NCBI GenBank assembly: GCA_050302275.1
Contig: JBNLAT010000056.1
Location: 1-15,921 of the forward strand
DNA length: 15,921 bases
Source of the DNA: JAPHTQ01 sp050302275
GTDB taxonomy: Bacteria > Pseudomonadota > Gammaproteobacteria > Thiohalomonadales > Thiohalomonadaceae
Reading direction: 5' to 3'
Of this stretch, positions 12,673-15,921 are shown piece by piece. Numbering within the stretch: the stretch's first letter is position 1; each line of letters starts with the position of its first letter. The notes beneath the pieces were generated by a model that did no database searches, had not been told where the DNA came from, and was given only the letters and a program-made list of their open reading frames with translations. Made by a program: the position numbers and the translations under genes.

Positions 12673-13377
12673 TTATACTTTTATCTTTGAGGATATAGCC
12701 GCGATGCTTTTTTGGATCGCCCCCATTATACCCTTACTAACATCATCTGGTTTTTCTGGCTGAATCTGGTAGAGCGTTCGGAAATGATATGGCACGCCAT
12801 CCACCCTGAACTTCAACCAAGTTACTATCACATCATGTCCTGCAGTAACTCTGCTGGTGTAATACTCTCCTTCATTTTCTCCATCGCAACCTACAGCATT
12901 TTCATCTGTATTGATCGGATATGTTTCAGGAATTACGTCCACTAATAGATTTTTATATGTAAACCCATAGTTGTTACTATCAATTGATGCAGAAATGGCC
13001 CCACCGATAGCGCCTCCAATTATTCCTGCTGTTGCAGCACTTAATGTCCGCAGTCTACGGTTGTAATATACATCAAACCGCTCAAGCGCAACTTTATGTG
13101 TTTCGATGTTTGGTAGATTTCGTTTCAGCAGCGCTGAGAAAATTTGATCTTTCGGTGGGACAAATTCATCGCTACTAATAAATGAGATACCGTACCGGCA
13201 AGAATAGATATTACCCTCTCCAACCATGAAAGATGGATAGTCATCAGTTTTTAGCTCATTCGCTAGATAACTTGGTTTCCCAGTATTTGACTCCGTATCA
13301 GTAAAAACAATGTTTCTATTAGCACTGCATGCAGTGATGAAGAACCCCAAGATAATTATGAATGCTGCTCTAGTCAT
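12673..13377 (-). CDS. Glycine-zipper lipoprotein, unknown function
   Basis: A 234-residue protein with a lipoprotein signal: basic MTR start, hydrophobic AAFIIILGFF, lipobox ITAC and acceptor Cys17, with Ser at +2, which suggests the outer membrane. A glycine zipper, AGIIGGAIGGAIS, lies near residues 117-129 and may insert into or pack against a membrane. The rest is soluble and matches no family I recognise. ATG 13377 is favoured by AAGGAG five bases upstream; a TTG 21 bases earlier would only lengthen the signal. The gene looks much more AT-rich than nifS or the cbb genes, uses many rare-type codons and has its own terminator, so it looks like a separately acquired single-gene unit. Confidence 0.7.
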   Translation of the reverse strand: MTRAAFIIILGFFITACSANRNIVFTDTESNTGKPSYLANELKTDDYPSFMVGEGNIYSCRYGISFISSDEFVPPKDQIFSALLKRNLPNIETHKVALERFDVYYNRRLRTLSAATAGIIGGAIGGAISASIDSNNYGFTYKNLLVDVIPETYPINTDENAVGCDGENEGEYYTSRVTAGHDVIVTWLKFRVDGVPYHFRTLYQIQPEKPDDVSKGIMGAIQKSIAAISSKIKV

Positions 13378-13479
13378 CCGAACTCCTTTCGGCGTCAATG
13401 GTTATTGGTCCAGAAAGCACACTTATTTCGTGTCATGCTTCTTGAATTCAGCTTATCCTTTTACCTTCCCCTTTTAAAT

Positions 13480-13496
13480 AACGCAAGATTTGCGTT
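13480..13496. repeat. Perfect 7-bp inverted repeat between nifS and the lipoprotein gene
   Basis: AACGCAA and TTGCGTT flank three bases. It lies just beyond the nifS terminator and about 100 bases upstream of the lipoprotein start, in a 302-base gap that otherwise holds the terminator and the palindromic element. It may be an operator for the lipoprotein gene or a second, weak terminator stem. Confidence 0.4.
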
Positions 13497-13503
13497 GTTC
13501 CTA

Positions 13504-13528
13504 ATAAAAAGGCCGCACAAGGCGGCCT
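13504..13528 (-). terminator. Rho-independent terminator after nifS
   Basis: On the minus strand AGGCCGC pairs with GCGGCCT across a five-base loop and is followed by TTTTATT. It ends the iscA-nifU-nifS transcript about 150 bases past the nifS stop. Its GGCCGC stem is like that of the cbb-operon terminator at 3392-3414. Confidence 0.8.
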
Positions 13529-13561
13529 GAATGGATCATCAGCAATAAAATTCTTAATTGC

Positions 13562-13682
13562 TAACGCCAATAAATGGGATGATAGCAAGGCGGAAACACG
13601 GAAAAAAAGCGGAGTTTACACGAAGTAAATGAGCATTTTTTTCCGCGGTTCCAACGCCGCCAGCGCGCATTTAGTGACGTTA
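13562..13682. repeat. ~120-bp nested palindromic element ending in the nifS stop codon
   Basis: The ends TAACGCCAATAAATG (13562-13576) and CATTTAGTGACGTTA (13668-13682) are complementary at 13 of 15 positions. Inside, GGCGG/CCGCC and then two 28-base arms (about 13592-13619 and 13625-13652) pair at 20 of 28 positions, including seven A-T pairs, around an ACGAA loop flanked by GTTTAC/GTAAAT. The right end supplies the TAA stop of nifS. The build looks like a small non-autonomous palindromic repeat. No transposase is near. Confidence 0.7.
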
Positions 13683-14894
13683 AGCGTACTTGGGTACGAA
13701 CGCCTGCTCCGGATTTTCTACCGGCCCATTCTCTCCCCAATAGGGAGAAAGTTTACGCAGCCGCTCAACAATCGGCGGTACCGAGGCGATCACCCGCTCT
13801 ACTTCATCCATTGAGTTGTAACGCGAGAGGGAGAAACGCACGGTGCCATGAGCGGCGGTGTATGGAATACCCATCGCTTTCATCACGTGGGAAGGTTCCA
13901 ATGAACCGGAGGTGCAGGCGGAACCACTAGAAGCGGCGATGCCTGCCTTGTTCAGCATCAGCAGGATGCCCTCCCCTTCGATATATTCGAAGGCGATGTT
14001 GGCGGTGTTAGGCAGACGGTTGCTCGGGTCGCCAGTGACGAAGGCATTGGGCACGGCATCGAGGATGCCCTGCTCCAGCCGATCACGCAGTGCCTTAACC
14101 CGGGTGTTCTCTTCTTCCAGGTGTTGCATCGCCAGTTCGGCAGCCTTGCCCAATGCGACGATGGAAGCAGCGTTTTCAGTACCGGCACGACGACCACGCT
14201 CCTGGTGACCACCGCGCAGCAGCGGACGGTAGCGGGTACCACGACGCAGGTAGAGCACGCCAATGCCCTTGGGCGCATGCAGTTTGTGACCGGAGAGCGA
14301 TAGCATGTCGATCTTGGTGTTCTTCAGGTCCAGCGGGATCTTGCCCACCGCCTGTACCGCGTCGGTATGGAACATGACACCGGCGGCATTGGCCATTTCG
14401 GCCATGGCTTCCACCGGGAAGATGGTGCCGGTTTCGTTGTTGGCCCACATTACCGAGACGATAGCGACCTTGTCGGAAAGCAGCGCACGGTAAGCGTCCA
14501 GATTGAGACGGCCTTTGCTGTCTACTTTGAGACGGTGCACGGTGAAGCCGTCCTTCTTCTCCAGATAGTCACAAAGGGTCAGTACCGCCGGGTGTTCGAC
14601 TTCGGTGGTGATGATCTCCTTACGATCCGGCTGCGCCTTGAGCGCGGAAAGGATCGCGGTGCTGTCTGATTCGGTGCCGCAGGAGGTAAAGACGATTTCG
14701 TCGTCACGCTCAGCGCCAAGCAGCGCCTGCACCTGGCGGCGGGCATCACGAATCGCAGCACCGACCTTGTTGCCGAAGCTGTGCAGGGATGACGGGTTGC
14801 CGAACTGTTCGGTGAAGTAAGGCATCATTGCCTCGACCACGACCGGGTCGACGCAGGTGGTAGCGTTGTTGTCGAAGTAGATATCGTCGCTCAT
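13680..14894 (-). CDS. nifS: Cysteine desulfurase NifS
   Basis: A 404-residue class V aminotransferase-like enzyme that takes sulfur from L-cysteine (PLP-dependent) and hands it to NifU for nitrogenase Fe-S clusters. Key residues are visible: His101 (HPAV), Asp178 and Gln181 (HTDAVQ), PLP Lys204 (SLSGHK) and the catalytic persulfide Cys327 in the loop SSGSACTSGSLEPSHV. Length and motifs fit NifS; IscS is similar, but pairing with three-domain NifU favours NifS. ATG 14894 begins four bases after the nifU stop, and its GGAG lies inside the end of nifU, so translation is coupled. The stop codon is provided by the palindromic element at its 3' end. Unusually, nifV does not follow directly. Confidence 0.96.
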   Translation of the reverse strand: MSDDIYFDNNATTCVDPVVVEAMMPYFTEQFGNPSSLHSFGNKVGAAIRDARRQVQALLGAERDDEIVFTSCGTESDSTAILSALKAQPDRKEIITTEVEHPAVLTLCDYLEKKDGFTVHRLKVDSKGRLNLDAYRALLSDKVAIVSVMWANNETGTIFPVEAMAEMANAAGVMFHTDAVQAVGKIPLDLKNTKIDMLSLSGHKLHAPKGIGVLYLRRGTRYRPLLRGGHQERGRRAGTENAASIVALGKAAELAMQHLEEENTRVKALRDRLEQGILDAVPNAFVTGDPSNRLPNTANIAFEYIEGEGILLMLNKAGIAASSGSACTSGSLEPSHVMKAMGIPYTAAHGTVRFSLSRYNSMDEVERVIASVPPIVERLRKLSPYWGENGPVENPEQAFVPKYA

Positions 14895-14898
14895 GGTC

Positions 14899-15798
14899 TT
14901 ACGCTCCCATCGCTCTGGCCATCTGGCTCGCCGGAACCACTTTGACGAACTCGCCCAGCTCTTCCATCAACTTCTGCTGAATACCGTTGAGGGTGAGTGA
15001 CGCCATCTGGCAGCCGGAACAGGCGCCGATCATGTTGACGTAAACGGTCTTGCCGTCGATATCCACCAGCTCCACGTCGCCGTGGTCACGCTGCAACATG
15101 GGGCGAATTTCTTCGAGAATCTCTTCGATGCGACGCATGCGCTGCAGGTTGGTCATACCGGCCTTAGCGGCAATCGGTTGCGGGGCCGGTTCTGGTTTGG
15201 CTTCAACTTTCACTGCGGCAAGTTGTGGCTCTTCCTTCAATACACGCTCCAGCACCTCTTCGATACCTTCATGACAGGAGGAACAACCGCCGCCTGCCTT
15301 GGTGTAGTTGGTGACCTCCTCCACCGTAGTCAGGCCGTTTTCGCGAATCGCTTTTTCCACCATCACTTCATCGACGGCGAAGCATTTGCAGATTAGTGCG
15401 CCCTCTTCGTGGTCATCGGACCACTCTTCGCCACGGTAGTTTGCGATGGCTGCTTCCAGTGCCTCACGACCCATCACCGAGCAGTGCATTTTCTCCGGCG
15501 GCAGGCCTTCGAGGAAATCGGCGATGTCCTGGTTAGAGACTTTCAGCGCCTCGTCGACGGTCATGCCCTTTACCATCTCGGTCAGCGCCGAGGAGGAAGC
15601 GATAGCAGAACCGCAACCGAAGGTCTGGAAGCCAGCTTCGAGGATGATGTCGGTCTCCGGGTCGACCTTCAGGGTCAGGCGCAGTGCGTCGCCACAGGAG
15701 ATGGAACCCACCTCGCCAATGCCATTGGCCTCATCCACCGCACCGGCGTTCTTGGGGTTGAAGAAGTGTTCTTTAACCTTTTCAGAATAATCCCACAT
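14899..15798 (-). CDS. nifU: Fe-S cluster scaffold NifU (three-domain)
   Basis: A 299-residue scaffold on which NifS-derived sulfur and iron are assembled into clusters for nitrogenase. The N-terminal IscU-like domain has Cys35, Cys62 and Cys106; the central permanent [2Fe-2S] domain has Cys137, Cys139, Cys172 and Cys175; after a Pro/Ala/Lys linker (about 195-213) the C-terminal Nfu domain has CSGC (Cys260, Cys263). The first seven numbers are those of Azotobacter vinelandii NifU. ATG 15798 is chosen because AAGGAG lies six bases upstream and the protein then begins MWDYSEKVKEHF as in the family; a longer frame up to 15852 would overlap the iscA-like gene. The gene sits ten bases after that gene and four before nifS. 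Confidence 0.97.
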   Translation of the reverse strand: MWDYSEKVKEHFFNPKNAGAVDEANGIGEVGSISCGDALRLTLKVDPETDIILEAGFQTFGCGSAIASSSALTEMVKGMTVDEALKVSNQDIADFLEGLPPEKMHCSVMGREALEAAIANYRGEEWSDDHEEGALICKCFAVDEVMVEKAIRENGLTTVEEVTNYTKAGGGCSSCHEGIEEVLERVLKEEPQLAAVKVEAKPEPAPQPIAAKAGMTNLQRMRRIEEILEEIRPMLQRDHGDVELVDIDGKTVYVNMIGACSGCQMASLTLNGIQQKLMEELGEFVKVVPASQMARAMGA

Positions 15799-15808
15799 GG
15801 TCGTCTCC

Positions 15809-15921
15809 TTATGCTGAGAACGATTTGCCGCAGCCGCAGGAGGCGCTGGCATTCGGGTTAATGAAGGTGAAGCCTGAGCTTTCCAGACTTTCTGCGAAAT
15901 CGATGGTGACTCCGTCGAGCA
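15809..15921 (-). CDS. iscA: Nif-associated IscA-type Fe-S protein, C-terminal fragment
   Basis: The last 37 codons of a gene entering from the right edge. The visible end contains LDGVTIDFAESLESSGFTF, then INPNAS and CGCGKSFSA. This is the C-terminus of A-type carriers, whose conserved CGCG supplies two of the three cluster-binding cysteines. These proteins carry iron or Fe-S clusters in cofactor assembly; a copy in front of nifU is the usual nif arrangement. Stop TAA lies ten bases before the nifU start, so they share an operon. Confidence 0.9.
   Translation of the reverse strand, partial: LDGVTIDFAESLESSGFTFINPNASASCGCGKSFSA

Noticed and set aside
13378..13398. TTG start 21 bases upstream for the lipoprotein
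   Set aside because: The ATG at 13377 has a strong AAGGAG in place and gives a normal lipoprotein signal.
15799..15852. Longer nifU N-terminus starting at 15852
   Set aside because: It would overlap the iscA-type gene and add a Pro/Ala stretch absent from NifU; ATG 15798 has AAGGAG and the family start MWDYS.

Overview
The window comes from a chemoautotrophic, nitrogen-fixing gammaproteobacterium, most likely a sulfur oxidiser of the Chromatiales/Sedimenticola/Thiodiazotropha kind. That reading rests on gene content and protein style: a form IA RuBisCO operon of the cbbLSQO type with a divergent cbbR, beside nif genes in the Azotobacter-like order (iscA)-nifU-nifS ... nifV-cysE. No rRNA or other taxonomic marker is present, so the genus is inference.

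Almost everything is on the minus strand, so it reads from right to left. Right end (15921-13680): the tail of a nif-type iscA, then nifU and nifS in a tightly coupled operon, closed by a ~120-bp palindromic element that includes the nifS stop codon and by a rho-independent terminator. Next (13377-12073): a (by eye) AT-rich gene for a glycine-zipper lipoprotein with its own terminator, and a bacteriohemerythrin whose stop codon overlaps that of cbbR. cbbR is the only plus-strand gene (11153-12076). The intergenic region between cbbR and cbbL holds two TAA-N7-TAA boxes, good candidates for CbbR sites.

Centre (10989-3435): cbbL, cbbS, cbbQ and cbbO, followed without a break by three genes of unknown function (103, 143 and 529 codons) with strong ribosome binding sites and an overlap, then a terminator. 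Two RNA structures punctuate the operon: a long imperfect hairpin element between cbbL and cbbS, and a GC-rich hairpin with a T-tract between cbbS and cbbQ that should act as an attenuator. The 529-residue protein resembles a domain known from very large phage/plasmid proteins, which is unexpected in a RuBisCO operon.

Left part (3206-1394): AT-rich accessory genes (a P63C-domain protein, a DUF4279-like protein, a small membrane protein). Then nifV, with a sigma-54 promoter, an IHF-like site and a NifA upstream activating sequence, and the first codons of a probable cysE.

Taken together, the usual nifU-nifS-nifV-cysE block is split by about 12.4 kb carrying the carbon-fixation operon and accessory genes, and nifV has its own NifA/sigma-54 promoter on the far side. 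Carbon fixation, nitrogen fixation and an oxygen-binding hemerythrin are therefore physically linked.
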